Part shown: positions 36,201 through 45,294 of the stretch, piece by piece
Layout of the letters: every line of letters begins with the position of its first letter
Position numbering within the stretch: position 1 is the stretch's first letter
Source of the DNA: Clostridium_AM sp900759715
GTDB lineage: Bacteria; Bacillota; Clostridia; Clostridiales; Clostridiaceae
Direction of reading: 5' to 3'
Assembly (NCBI GenBank): GCA_900759715.1
Contig: CAAEXF010000016.1
Span: 19,081-83,080, forward strand
Length of the DNA: 64,000 nucleotides
The notes under the pieces: generated by a model
The model's input: the letters and a program-made list of their open reading frames with translations, nothing else
What the model was told of the DNA's origin: nothing
The model's database searches: none
Translations under genes and position numbers: made by a program

Positions 36201-37349
36201 ATGGAAAAAGTTAAGGTTATTACGATATTTGGAACAAGACCTGAAGCAATAAAAATGGCGCCTTTGGTCAAGGAGCTTGAGAAAAACCCAAATATAGAAA
36301 ATAAGGTTTGTGTAACAGCACAACACAGGCAGATGCTGGATCAAGTATTAGATTTGTTTGATATTACTCCTGATTTTGACTTGAACATTATGCAAAGTAA
36401 GCAAACCCTTACAGGTATAACTACAAGAGTACTAGAGGGACTTGAAGATATATTTGAAAAAGAAAACCCTAATCTAGTTCTTGTGCATGGAGATACCACA
36501 ACAACTTTTGCTGGCGCTTTAGCAGCATTTTACCAAAAAATAAAAGTTGGACATGTGGAAGCAGGGCTCAGAACCTTTGACAAATATTTTCCATTCCCTG
36601 AGGAGATGAATAGAAAACTTACAGGTTCAATGGCAGATTTGCATTTTGCGCCAACAGCAGGTTCAAAGAGTAATCTTTTAAGAGAAGGAATTGATGAAAA
36701 AGACATATTTGTTACTGGAAATACTGTTATAGATGCTATGGAATTTACAGTAGAGGATAGTTATGTATTTAACAATGTGGAGCTTAATGGTATAGAATAC
36801 AATAAAAAGAAAGTAATAATGGTTACAGCACACAGAAGAGAAAATTGGGGAGATGGAATCGAAAATATATGTAATGCTTTAAAAAGAATTGTTGAAGAGA
36901 ACAACGATGTAGAGATAGTATATTTAGTTCATCTAAATCCAGTAGTTAAGGATGTTGTTTATAGAATTCTAGGTGGAGTACCAAGAGTGCACTTATTACC
37001 ACCATTAGATACAAAGGAAACTCATAATCTAATGAATAGATGTTTTATGGTTATGACAGACTCTGGTGGGCTTCAGGAGGAGGCGCCGCACTTAGGAAAG
37101 CCAGTACTGGTTTTAAGAGATGTTACTGAAAGACCAGAGGCTGTAAAGGCAGGCACTGTTAAGCTTGTTGGCACAGATATAACTACTATACTAAATGCAG
37201 CTAATGAATTAATAAGAAATTCAGCAGAATATGATAAAATGAGTAGAGCTATAAATCCTTACGGTGATGGTAAAGCTTCAGAAAGAATTGTGCATGCAAT
37301 ATTAAACTATTTTGGGATTCAAAAAATGAAATATGAGGAATTTAGCTAG
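36201..37349 (+). CDS. mnaA: UDP-N-acetylglucosamine 2-epimerase (non-hydrolysing)
   Basis: 382 residues. ITIFGTRPEAIKMAPLV (5-21), LVHGDTTTTFAGALAA (about 94), VGHVEAGLRT, TAHRRENWG (about 211) and the C-terminal DSGGLQEEAPHLGKPVLVLR. It gives UDP-ManNAc for wall polymers. 61 bp after tagO with AATGGAGG ribosome site. Its terminator begins inside the last codons. Confidence 0.95.
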   Translation: MEKVKVITIFGTRPEAIKMAPLVKELEKNPNIENKVCVTAQHRQMLDQVLDLFDITPDFDLNIMQSKQTLTGITTRVLEGLEDIFEKENPNLVLVHGDTTTTFAGALAAFYQKIKVGHVEAGLRTFDKYFPFPEEMNRKLTGSMADLHFAPTAGSKSNLLREGIDEKDIFVTGNTVIDAMEFTVEDSYVFNNVELNGIEYNKKKVIMVTAHRRENWGDGIENICNALKRIVEENNDVEIVYLVHLNPVVKDVVYRILGGVPRVHLLPPLDTKETHNLMNRCFMVMTDSGGLQEEAPHLGKPVLVLRDVTERPEAVKAGTVKLVGTDITTILNAANELIRNSAEYDKMSRAINPYGDGKASERIVHAILNYFGIQKMKYEEFS

Positions 37350-37379
37350 AAAGTAATTTCTAGCTATTCTTTTTTTTAT
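37344..37379 (+). terminator. Terminator of tagO-mnaA
   Basis: AGCTAGAAA (37344-37352), loop GTAA, TTTCTAGCT (37357-37365), then ATTCTTTTTTTTATT. Confidence 0.93.
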
Positions 37380-37508
37380 TGCAATTTTGTGACATATTAT
37401 TGCAATTTTATTATGTGTTAATTCTAACATTATGATGAATTGTTTTAATTTTATGACATATTATTATAATTTTATAGTATATTGTTGTAATTTTATAGTA
37501 TATTATAA
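37380..37508. repeat. Degenerate 21-bp tandem repeat
   Basis: Two copies start at 37380 and 37401 (TGCAATTTTGTGACATATTAT and TGCAATTTTATTATGTGTT). After a 24-bp break three more start at 37446, 37467 and 37488 (TAATTTTATGACATATTATTA and two variants with TAATTTTATAGTATATT). The exact 21-bp spacing is about two helical turns. Confidence 0.75.
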
Positions 37509-38036
37509 ATAAAAAATATATATTAAGCATAAAAAATCTAATTGAAACCTGGAGAAAAAGGAGTTATTATATTAAATAAGTATAAATTTTTCTTTTAAAT
37601 GACTTATAAATCTATAGTGTAAATGATAAATAGCATAAAAAATGTAAAAAGAGTAGTCTAATTAAAGAAAAAGTAATTTTATTTATTAAATTTTATGAAA
37701 AAATATCATTTATAATGCATGTATATACAAATAATATGTCAAAAAAATTATATTATTTAGACAATTGCAATATTGAATAACTAAAGGAATTAAAGCGTTT
37801 GGACTTAATATTATAAATTTTCAATATTTTTAGAAAAATGCATCGATAATGAGTGATATTTGTTAATTGAAGTAAATTAAATAAATTTAAAGTAATGAAG
37901 ATAAAATAGAATTATATTGTTAAAAAATCGACTATTAAGGCTAAATATTAAGATTATAGAGAGAATGCAGGATTTTATTTATATTTCCTAAGATTATATA
38001 ATAGATTATCATGTAAATATTCTGGAGGAATTGAAA
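37509..38036. other. Long AT-rich region upstream of the atp operon
   Basis: Together with the repeat this gap is about 690 bp, the longest in the window. No gene, tRNA or known riboswitch is seen. It must carry the atp operon promoter, but I see several weak candidates and no clear winner. Confidence 0.6.
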
Positions 38037-38402
38037 GTGCAAAATGACCTTCAATATATGTTCAGAAAAGTTATACTTTTTGACATAATACTAGCCTTAA
38101 TTTTGGGCGGTACAACCTATTATTTTTTTAAGGATTATGTGTTTATAGTTCTTTTTGGTTTAAGTTTAGCTGTCATAAGTTTTGTTTTAAATGGAATAAT
38201 AACTGAATACATACTTTTAAAAAAGACTGGTAAGTATAAAACAGTTGCGCTTATATCTTATATAATAAAAATAGTAACCATTTCTGGTATAGCGGTAATA
38301 TTATTCAATCAAAATAAACTTAATGTGATTGCTTATATGTTGGGATATAGTTCTCATTTTATATCTCTAACATTATATGGAATAAACCTAAACAATCAAT
38401 AA
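38037..38402 (+). CDS. atpI: ATP synthase subunit I (AtpI)
   Basis: 121 residues with four membrane spans, a weakly conserved AtpI-like protein thought to help assemble the c-ring. GTG 38037 lies 8 nt after GGAGG (38024-38028); the TTG at 38031 is only 2 nt from it and unlikely. First gene of atpIBEFHAGDC. Confidence 0.8.
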   Translation: MQNDLQYMFRKVILFDIILALILGGTTYYFFKDYVFIVLFGLSLAVISFVLNGIITEYILLKKTGKYKTVALISYIIKIVTISGIAVILFNQNKLNVIAYMLGYSSHFISLTLYGINLNNQ

Positions 38403-38436
38403 TTTATTAATAATTTTTATGAAAGGGAGTGATTAT

Positions 38437-39117
38437 TTGGAAAAGTTCGAACCTTTGTTTTATCTGAATTTATTAGGATATAAATTCGGTGTCACTGAAA
38501 GTTTATTATTTCAGTGGATATTAATAGCCATAATTAGTATAATAGCTATAATTTCCACTAGGAACTTAAATAAAGTTCCAAATAGAAAACAAAGTGTTGT
38601 AGAAATTGTCGTGGAAACATTTAATTCACTTGTCAGGGAAAACATGGGTGAAGGTTATTCAGCTTTTGTTCCATACATAGGAACCTTAGCAATTTTTCTT
38701 TTATCTATGAATTTATTAGGCTTATTTGGTCTTAAGCCACCTACACTAGATTTTAGTGTAGTTGCAGGACTCGCACTAATATCATTTGTAGTTGTACAAG
38801 TGAATGCTATTAAAAAAATAGGTATGGGACATTACTTTGGAGGGTATTTCAAACCATTCGCAGCATTGCTTCCATTAAACCTTGTAGAAAGATTTATGCT
38901 TCCTATATCACTTACACTGAGACTTTTTGGTAACATGACAGCAGCCTTTGTTGTTATGGAGATGGTTTATGGAGCATTAGGACACCTAGGATGGATAGCA
39001 CAAATTGGTATACCAGTACCTCTTCATGCATATTTTGATGTGTTTGATGGTACAATTCAAATGGTTATATTTATGATGTTAACAATGGTTAACATAAAGA
39101 TTATAGCAGATCACTAA
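38437..39117 (+). CDS. atpB: ATP synthase subunit a
   Basis: 226 residues, about five to six membrane spans. The essential stator arginine is in SLTLRLFGNMTAAFVV (about 152-167). TTG 38437 is preferred because GGGAGTGAT ends just before it; the in-frame ATG at 38419 is upstream of that site. Forms the ion half-channels with the c-ring. Confidence 0.93.
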   Translation: MEKFEPLFYLNLLGYKFGVTESLLFQWILIAIISIIAIISTRNLNKVPNRKQSVVEIVVETFNSLVRENMGEGYSAFVPYIGTLAIFLLSMNLLGLFGLKPPTLDFSVVAGLALISFVVVQVNAIKKIGMGHYFGGYFKPFAALLPLNLVERFMLPISLTLRLFGNMTAAFVVMEMVYGALGHLGWIAQIGIPVPLHAYFDVFDGTIQMVIFMMLTMVNIKIIADH

Positions 39118-39179
39118 TTTATAGTTATCAATTTAATTTAATATAACATAATTTAAACAATTTTTAAGGAGGAAGAAAA

Positions 39180-39428
39180 ATGGGTAATATTGATCCAAAA
39201 GCATTTATATCAGGAATGGCAGCTATAGGTGCAGGATTAGCTGCAATAGGTTGTTTAGGTGGAGGAATTGGAACAGGTAATGCTGCTGGAAAAGCAGTTG
39301 AAGGTGTTTCAAGACAGCCAGAAGCAAGTGGAAAAATAATTAGTACAATGGTTATAGGTGCTGCATTCTCAGAAGCAACATCTATCTATGCGTTACTAGT
39401 TGCACTATTATTAATATTTAAATCATAA
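39180..39428 (+). CDS. atpE: ATP synthase subunit c
   Basis: 82 residues, two membrane helices with the loop RQPE. The ion-carrying carboxylate is Glu65 in FSEATSIY. Position 32 is Thr (GIGTGNAAG) where sodium-type rings have Gln, and position 66 is Ala where they have Ser, so the sodium ligands are missing and proton coupling is inferred. AAGGAGGAAG ribosome site, the strongest of the operon, as expected for a subunit needed in many copies. Confidence 0.95.
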   Translation: MGNIDPKAFISGMAAIGAGLAAIGCLGGGIGTGNAAGKAVEGVSRQPEASGKIISTMVIGAAFSEATSIYALLVALLLIFKS

Positions 39429-39486
39429 TAAATAGTGCTCAAGGCACTATTTAAATCTATGCCTGAAGGGAGGCTTTTATAATAGT

Positions 39487-39966
39487 ATGGAGATACATAT
39501 TCCTCAACTTATTGCTACTATAATAAATTTTGCAATACTATTTTTTATCCTAAGGCATTTTCTATTTAATAAAGTTAATGACACTATCAATAGCAGACAA
39601 AATGAGATAGTTAATAAGATAAACAAAACTGAAGAAGACATGAAAAAAGCCGAAGAATTAAAAATAGAAAATGAAACTAACTTAAAACAAGCTAGAGAAC
39701 AGGGTAAGACTATAGTAGAAGAATATAAAATAAAAGCCGAAAAAGTTTCCTCAGAAGTAATAAATGAAGCTCGTGAAGAAGCTGAAACTATAATTGAGAG
39801 AGCAAGAACGGAAGCAGGTAGAGAAAAAGAAAAAGCTGCTGACGAGATAAAGGGTCAGGTTGTAGACTTAGCTGTTTTAATATCTTCAAAAGCTTTAGAA
39901 CAATCTATTGATGAAGAACAACACAGGAGACTTATAAAGGATTTTATAGCTAAGGTAGGTATCTAA
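39487..39966 (+). CDS. atpF: ATP synthase subunit b
   Basis: 159 residues: one N-terminal membrane helix (LIATIINFAILFFILRHFLF) and a long charged coiled coil forming the peripheral stalk. Followed 2 bp later by atpH. Confidence 0.94.
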   Translation: MEIHIPQLIATIINFAILFFILRHFLFNKVNDTINSRQNEIVNKINKTEEDMKKAEELKIENETNLKQAREQGKTIVEEYKIKAEKVSSEVINEAREEAETIIERARTEAGREKEKAADEIKGQVVDLAVLISSKALEQSIDEEQHRRLIKDFIAKVGI

Positions 39967-39968
39967 CT

Positions 39969-40508
39969 ATGCATGAATATTTAGATAGGAGATACGCTCT
40001 TGCACTTTACAAAGTTGCAGAGGAAAAAGGAAAAGTAGAGCAGTATTTAGAAGAATTAAAAAATATTGTAGTTCTTATGAATAATGATGAAGACTTCATG
40101 AAGCTCATCAGACATCCTCAGGTTAGTACTTCAAGCAAAAAGAAACTATTTACTGATATATTTAAAAGTAAAATAGATGAGGATTTACTATCTTTTTTAC
40201 TTGTATTAATAGATAAAGGCAGAATCTTAGAGCTCGAAGGCAAACTTAGGGAAATGGAGAAAATAAATCTTGAGAGAAATAATACTGTTATAGCTAAGGT
40301 TAAAACAGTTGTTTCATTACAAGATGATGAGAAGAATAGTCTAATCAAAAAACTTGAAAAAAAATTCGATAAGAAGATTTTACTGGAAGAAGAGTTAGAT
40401 CCGGGTATACTTGGAGGCGTCTATGTTCAAGTTAACAATGAGGTAATAGATGGAACAGTAAAATCCAAGATTGATGAAATGAAAAAATTAATGCTTAAGA
40501 GAGAATAG
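39969..40508 (+). CDS. atpH: ATP synthase subunit delta
   Basis: 179 residues of OSCP/delta type: RRYALALYKVAEEKG at the start and LDPGILGGVYVQVNNEVIDG at the end. It caps F1 and ties it to the b-subunit stalk. Confidence 0.94.
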   Translation: MHEYLDRRYALALYKVAEEKGKVEQYLEELKNIVVLMNNDEDFMKLIRHPQVSTSSKKKLFTDIFKSKIDEDLLSFLLVLIDKGRILELEGKLREMEKINLERNNTVIAKVKTVVSLQDDEKNSLIKKLEKKFDKKILLEEELDPGILGGVYVQVNNEVIDGTVKSKIDEMKKLMLKRE

Positions 40509-40518
40509 AGGTGAGCCT

Positions 40519-42033
40519 ATGAACATAAAACCTGAAGAAATAACTTCAATTATCAAACAAGAAATACAAAAGTATGAAAAGAAAATCGAGACAGTTGATT
40601 CAGGTACAATAATTCAAATAGGTGATGGTATAGCCAGAGTTTATGGTCTTAGTGAATGTATGGCAGGAGAACTTTTAGAGTTCCCAAATGATGTTTATGG
40701 TATGGCTCTAAACCTTGAACAGGACAACGTTGGTTGTGTTCTGTTAGGTTCTGAAAAAGGTATAAAAGAGGGAGATATAGTTAAGAGAACTGGAAAAGTT
40801 GTTGAAGTACCAGTTGGTGATGCAATTATTGGTAGGGTTGTAAACGCATTAGGGCAACCTATAGATGGAAAAGGACCAATAAAAACAGCAGCAACAAGAC
40901 CAGTTGAACTTATAGCTCCTGGAGTTATAACAAGACAGTCTGTTAAACAGCCATTACAAACAGGTTTAAAAGCTATAGACTCAATGATACCAATTGGAAA
41001 AGGTCAAAGAGAACTTATAATAGGAGACAGACAGACAGGTAAAACTGCAATAGCTACAGATACAATAATAAACCAAAAAGGTAAAGACGTTATATGTATA
41101 TATGTTGCTATAGGACAAAAACAGTCAACTGTTGCACATATAGTTAATAACCTTACAGAAATGGGCGCTATGGACTATACAATAGTTGTATCAGCTACAG
41201 CAGCAGAAACATCTCCATTGCAATATCTTTCACCATATACTGGTTGTACAATGGGCGAACATTTCATGCACCAGGGAAAAGATGTACTTATAATATATGA
41301 TGATTTGTCTAAACACGCTGTTGCATATAGAACAATGTCATTATTACTTCGTAGACCACCAGGAAGAGAAGCGTACCCTGGAGATGTATTCTATGTACAC
41401 TCAAGACTTCTTGAAAGAGCAGCAAAACTTTCAGATAAGCTTGGGGGAGGATCACTTACAGCGCTTCCTATAATAGAAACTCTTGCAGGAGATGTTACTG
41501 CTTACATACCAACTAACGTTATTTCTATAACAGATGGACAGATATTCCTTGAGTCTGAATTATTCTATGCAGGACAAAGACCAGCTGTTAATGCTGGTAT
41601 ATCAGTATCCAGAGTTGGTGGTAATGCTCAAATTAAAGCTATGAAACAAGTTGCAGGATCATTAAGACTTGACCTTGCTCAATATAGAGAACTTGCTGCC
41701 TTTGCTCAATTTGGTTCAGACCTTGATAGAGAATCAAAGAAAAGACTTGAAAAAGGTAAGAGGCTTACAGAAATACTAAAACAACCACAATATAAGCCTG
41801 TGCCAGTAGAAAAGCAAGTAATGATTCTTTATGCAGGTGTTAAAGAACATCTAATGGATGTTCCAGTTGATAAAATTGGCCAGTTTGAAAAAGGCTTCAT
41901 GGAATACATGGATACACACTATAAAGAAATAGGTCAAGAAATAATAGAAAAGAAAGTTTTATCTGACGAATTAAGCAAGAAACTTAGTGATGCTATAGAA
42001 GAATATAAAAAAATATTTTTAGCAGAGGTATAA
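40519..42033 (+). CDS. atpA: ATP synthase subunit alpha
   Basis: 504 residues. Walker A GDRQTGKTA (about 170-178) and the signature PAVNAGISVSRVGG (about 356-369). The non-catalytic nucleotide-binding subunit of F1. AGAGGTGAG ribosome site, 10 bp after atpH. Confidence 0.97.
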   Translation: MNIKPEEITSIIKQEIQKYEKKIETVDSGTIIQIGDGIARVYGLSECMAGELLEFPNDVYGMALNLEQDNVGCVLLGSEKGIKEGDIVKRTGKVVEVPVGDAIIGRVVNALGQPIDGKGPIKTAATRPVELIAPGVITRQSVKQPLQTGLKAIDSMIPIGKGQRELIIGDRQTGKTAIATDTIINQKGKDVICIYVAIGQKQSTVAHIVNNLTEMGAMDYTIVVSATAAETSPLQYLSPYTGCTMGEHFMHQGKDVLIIYDDLSKHAVAYRTMSLLLRRPPGREAYPGDVFYVHSRLLERAAKLSDKLGGGSLTALPIIETLAGDVTAYIPTNVISITDGQIFLESELFYAGQRPAVNAGISVSRVGGNAQIKAMKQVAGSLRLDLAQYRELAAFAQFGSDLDRESKKRLEKGKRLTEILKQPQYKPVPVEKQVMILYAGVKEHLMDVPVDKIGQFEKGFMEYMDTHYKEIGQEIIEKKVLSDELSKKLSDAIEEYKKIFLAEV

Positions 42034-42057
42034 TTTTTCCTTTGCGGGAGGTGAAGT

Positions 42058-42909
42058 ATGGCAGGGGCAGGACTTGTTGCAATTAAGAGAAGAATTAAAT
42101 CAATAACCAGTACCCAAAAAATAACAAAAGCCATGGGACTTATTGCCACCTCTAAACTCAGAAAGGTTAGAAATAAACTTGAGTTAAATGATAAATACTC
42201 TCAATCCTTTAGTGCTGTTATGAGTCAGTTTGTTAACGGTGCTGAGGAAAGTAGTATTTATATACATGGTAATAAAGGTGCAAAGAAACTTTACATTACA
42301 CTAAATTCAGATACAGGGCTTTGTGGTGGATTTAATGCCAATGTTGTAAATACAGCAGCAGGGATAATAGGAAAAGATAGAGAAGACTCTTTATTACTTT
42401 CAGTAGGTCAAAAGGGAAGAATGTACTTTAATAGGTTGAATTTTAAAACAACCGCAGAGTATGTAGATATACCGGATGTTCCTACACTACAAGAAGCAAG
42501 TGCTATTACATATAAAGTATTAGATATGTATCGCAATTCTGAAGTTGGAGAGGCTTATGTAATATATACAAGATTTCATTCTACTGTAAAACAGGTGGTT
42601 ACTGTAGAAAAAATACTTCCTTTAGAAAGTAAAGATTCAGAAGTAAAAAAACATTTTGTTAAGTTTGAACCATCTATCGATGAGATGATAGATGAAGTAA
42701 TAGTTATGCAGTTAAAACAACAGATATTAAACTTTATGCTTCATGCAAAAGCAAGTGAACAAGGATCAAGAATGACTGCAATGGATGGGGCAACAAAGAA
42801 TGCTAATGAGTTATTAGATGCACTTAACCTTAAATACAATAGAGAAAGACAAGGCGCTATAACTCAAGAAATATCCGAAATAGTCGGAGGAGCAGAAGCT
42901 CAAAAGTAA
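42058..42909 (+). CDS. atpG: ATP synthase subunit gamma
   Basis: 283 residues, the central rotor shaft. Conserved ends: IKRRIKSITSTQKITKAM (about 9-26) and RERQGAITQEISEIVGGAEA. GCGGGAGGTG ribosome site. Confidence 0.96.
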   Translation: MAGAGLVAIKRRIKSITSTQKITKAMGLIATSKLRKVRNKLELNDKYSQSFSAVMSQFVNGAEESSIYIHGNKGAKKLYITLNSDTGLCGGFNANVVNTAAGIIGKDREDSLLLSVGQKGRMYFNRLNFKTTAEYVDIPDVPTLQEASAITYKVLDMYRNSEVGEAYVIYTRFHSTVKQVVTVEKILPLESKDSEVKKHFVKFEPSIDEMIDEVIVMQLKQQILNFMLHAKASEQGSRMTAMDGATKNANELLDALNLKYNRERQGAITQEISEIVGGAEAQK

Positions 42910-42924
42910 GGAGGGACACTACTA

Positions 42925-44319
42925 ATGCCAAACGTAGGCAAAGTTGTTCAGGTTATAGGACCTGTAGTAGATATAAAGTTTAGCACAGATAACCTTCCTA
43001 ACATATACAATTCCATAGAAATAAATGTAGGTGATAGAAAGCTTATAGCAGAAGTTGCCCAACATGTTGGGGATGATATAGTTAGAACGATATCTATGGA
43101 AGCAACAGATGGTTTAAAAAGAGGTATGGAAGCTACTGATACAGGAGCACCTATATCTGTACCGGTTGGAGAACCAGTTTTAGGAAGACTTTTTAACTTA
43201 TTAGGACAGCCAATCGATGAAGCTGGAGAAGTTGTTGCGGATAAATTTTATCCTATTCATAGACCAGCACCAAGTTTTGAAGATCAATCTGTAGAACCAG
43301 AAATGTTTGAAACTGGTATTAAGGTTATAGATCTTCTTGCGCCATACCAAAGAGGTGGAAAAATAGGACTATTTGGTGGTGCCGGAGTTGGTAAAACAGT
43401 TCTTATTCAGGAATTAATAAACAATATAGCAAAACAACATGGTGGTTTATCAGTATTCACCGGTGTTGGAGAAAGAACAAGAGAAGGTAATGACCTTTAT
43501 TATGAAATGAAAGAATCTGGAGTTATTGACAAAACTGCATTAGTATTTGGTCAGATGAATGAGCCGCCAGGAGCGAGAATGAGAGTTGCTCTAGCAGGTC
43601 TTACTATGGCTGAATATTTCAGAGATCAAGGCCAAGATGTGCTTCTATTTATAGACAACATATTCAGATTTACGCAAGCTGGTTCAGAGGTTTCAGCGCT
43701 ACTTGGAAGAATACCAAGTGCCGTTGGATATCAACCAACACTTGCAACTGAAATGGGTGCTCTTCAGGAAAGAATAACTTCAACAAAGCAAGGTTCTATT
43801 ACATCCGTTCAGGCTGTATATGTACCTGCCGATGACTTGACTGACCCAGCGCCAGCAACTACATTCTCTCACCTTGATGCTACAACAGTTCTTTCAAGAG
43901 CTATATCAGAACTTGGAATATATCCTGCAGTTGACCCACTAGAGTCAAGTTCAAGAATACTTGATCCAAGAATAGTTGGAGATGAGCATTATGCTGTAGC
44001 TTCTGATGTTAAGCATATACTTCAGAGATATAGAGAATTGCAAGATATTATAGCAATCCTTGGTGTAGATGAACTTTCAGAAACAGATAGATTAGTAGTT
44101 ATAAGAGCTAGAAGAATTCAAAGATTCTTATCACAACCATTTACTGTTGCTGAACAATTTACAGGAATGAAGGGTGCATATGTTCCTATAAAAGAAACTG
44201 TAAGAGGATTTAGAGAACTACTTGATGGTAAATATGATAATTTACCAGAAGCAGCATTCTTATTTGCAGGAACTATAGAAGAAGTAGTAGGAAAAGCAAA
44301 AGCTATGATGGAAAGTTAA
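42925..44319 (+). CDS. atpD: ATP synthase subunit beta
   Basis: 464 residues, catalytic subunit. Walker A GGAGVGKTVL (about 152-161), GERTREGNDLY, and the ATPase signature PAVDPLESSSR near residue 338. AAGGAGGGAC ribosome site, 15 bp after atpG. The next gene, atpC, is unusually far away (181 bp) because of inserted sequence. Confidence 0.97.
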   Translation: MPNVGKVVQVIGPVVDIKFSTDNLPNIYNSIEINVGDRKLIAEVAQHVGDDIVRTISMEATDGLKRGMEATDTGAPISVPVGEPVLGRLFNLLGQPIDEAGEVVADKFYPIHRPAPSFEDQSVEPEMFETGIKVIDLLAPYQRGGKIGLFGGAGVGKTVLIQELINNIAKQHGGLSVFTGVGERTREGNDLYYEMKESGVIDKTALVFGQMNEPPGARMRVALAGLTMAEYFRDQGQDVLLFIDNIFRFTQAGSEVSALLGRIPSAVGYQPTLATEMGALQERITSTKQGSITSVQAVYVPADDLTDPAPATTFSHLDATTVLSRAISELGIYPAVDPLESSSRILDPRIVGDEHYAVASDVKHILQRYRELQDIIAILGVDELSETDRLVVIRARRIQRFLSQPFTVAEQFTGMKGAYVPIKETVRGFRELLDGKYDNLPEAAFLFAGTIEEVVGKAKAMMES

Positions 44320-44330
44320 TATTTAATTAT

Positions 44331-44360
44331 AAAGTTAGACAGTATATACTGTCTAACTTT
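44331..44360. repeat. Perfect 30-bp palindrome after atpD
   Basis: AAAGTTAGACAGTAT followed directly by its complement. No T-run beyond TTT, so it may be an RNA processing or weak termination site between atpD and atpC, or an end of the inserted remnant that follows. Confidence 0.7.
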
Positions 44361-44369
44361 ATGTATATG

Positions 44370-44476
44370 TGTAGTAGGGTAGGAACTGCCCGAATTGAAG
44401 CCTGTGGAGAATAATATAGTTTTGGTTTATATGTATGTTCTTAGAAACAGGAAGCTCCAGTTTTGGAGTTGTTCAC
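44370..44476 (+). mobile_element. Remnant of an IS200/IS605-type tnpB 3' end and right end
   Basis: Codons at 44383-44409 read ELPELKPVE, a word typical of the C-terminal end of TnpB proteins, with a stop three codons upstream and no TnpB sequence before it. About 40 bp further on there is a 7-bp hairpin (AGCTCCA, GTTT, TGGAGTT at 44453-44470) directly followed by GTTCAC, the layout of the IS605-group right end and omega-RNA scaffold. Everything 5' of this is gone, so it is a decayed footprint. It sits inside the atp operon between atpD and atpC. Confidence 0.65.
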
Positions 44477-44500
44477 ATTACTTGTGAGAAGGAGATTAAT

Positions 44501-44902
44501 ATGGCAGATGCTTTAAAGTTAAATATCCTTACTCCTGAAAAGGAATTTTATACTGGTGAAGTTACAGAAATAATAACAGACAGCACTCAAGGTCGTGTAG
44601 GAATACTTGCTGATCACATGCCTTTAGTAACAACATTAAGACCTGGTATTACAGAAATTACTGAAAAAGGTGGAAAGCAAATTAAAGTATTCACTTCAAC
44701 TGGAATTATGGAAGTAAAAGATAATGAAGTCAGAATTCTATGTGATGTATGCGAATTGCCTGAGGAAATTGACTTTAGAAGAGCTGAAGAAGCTAGAAAA
44801 AGAGCAGAAGAAAGATTAAAAAGTAAAAACCATGATAATCTTGATATAAGAAGAGCTGAGTTAGCTTTATCAAGAGCTCTTGCTAGATTAAAGTTACAAT
44901 AG
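44501..44902 (+). CDS. atpC: ATP synthase subunit epsilon
   Basis: 133 residues: beta-sandwich domain (LNILTPEKEFYTGEV, GRVGILADHMPLVTTLRPG) and the C-terminal helical hairpin (RRAELALSRALARLKL) that can inhibit ATP hydrolysis. ATG 44501 follows AAGGAGATTAAT; a longer reading from 44435 would begin inside the tnpB remnant and is rejected. Last gene of the operon; a terminator follows. Confidence 0.95.
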   Translation: MADALKLNILTPEKEFYTGEVTEIITDSTQGRVGILADHMPLVTTLRPGITEITEKGGKQIKVFTSTGIMEVKDNEVRILCDVCELPEEIDFRRAEEARKRAEERLKSKNHDNLDIRRAELALSRALARLKLQ

Positions 44903-44917
44903 GATAACTACTTAAAT

Positions 44918-44949
44918 AACACGAAACTAATGTTTCGTGTTGTTTTTTT
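44918..44949 (+). terminator. Terminator of the atp operon
   Basis: AACACGAAAC (44918-44927), loop TAAT, GTTTCGTGTT (44932-44941), then GTTTTTTT. Confidence 0.95.
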
Positions 44950-45261
44950 GCCATAAAGTATTTTTAATTTTTGCACATTTTTTCATAGAATTCTATATAT
45001 TGATAATATATTAAAATAAGACAAACTTTAGGAATGGTCTTAAGAATTAATATAAACTTCTTCAATTCACAATTAAAAAAATGCGAAGCAATTTTTCTTG
45101 AATTCTTAATCCTACACTCTAAACTCTTAACTCTTAACTATAATGATTTTATGAACCATAAATAAATTTGCTTTATTTTATGTAAAAATTGTTAATAGTT
45201 AAATGTAATTGAATAACCCTCTAGTTAGTTGTACATAATTTAGGTATAACACAAAAGGGGG
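44950..45261. other. Repeat-rich intergenic region between atpC and ywmB
   Basis: No gene. Around 45059-45145 are CTTCAATTCACAATT, a small hairpin around AATGCGAAGCAATT, then iterated AATTCTTAA / CTCTAAACTCTTAACT words, a pattern of simple repeats often seen between clostridial genes. Confidence 0.55.
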
Positions 45262-45294
45262 GTGCGCTCTATAGGTCTTATCCTAAGAGCAAAT

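Noticed and set aside
37380..37508. CRISPR array
   Set aside because: The 21-bp units are directly abutting, degenerate and AT-only, with no unique spacers and no cas genes nearby.
44435..44500. Longer N-terminus for atpC beginning at 44435
   Set aside because: The extra residues come from the tnpB remnant, and a strong AAGGAG site stands just before ATG 44501.
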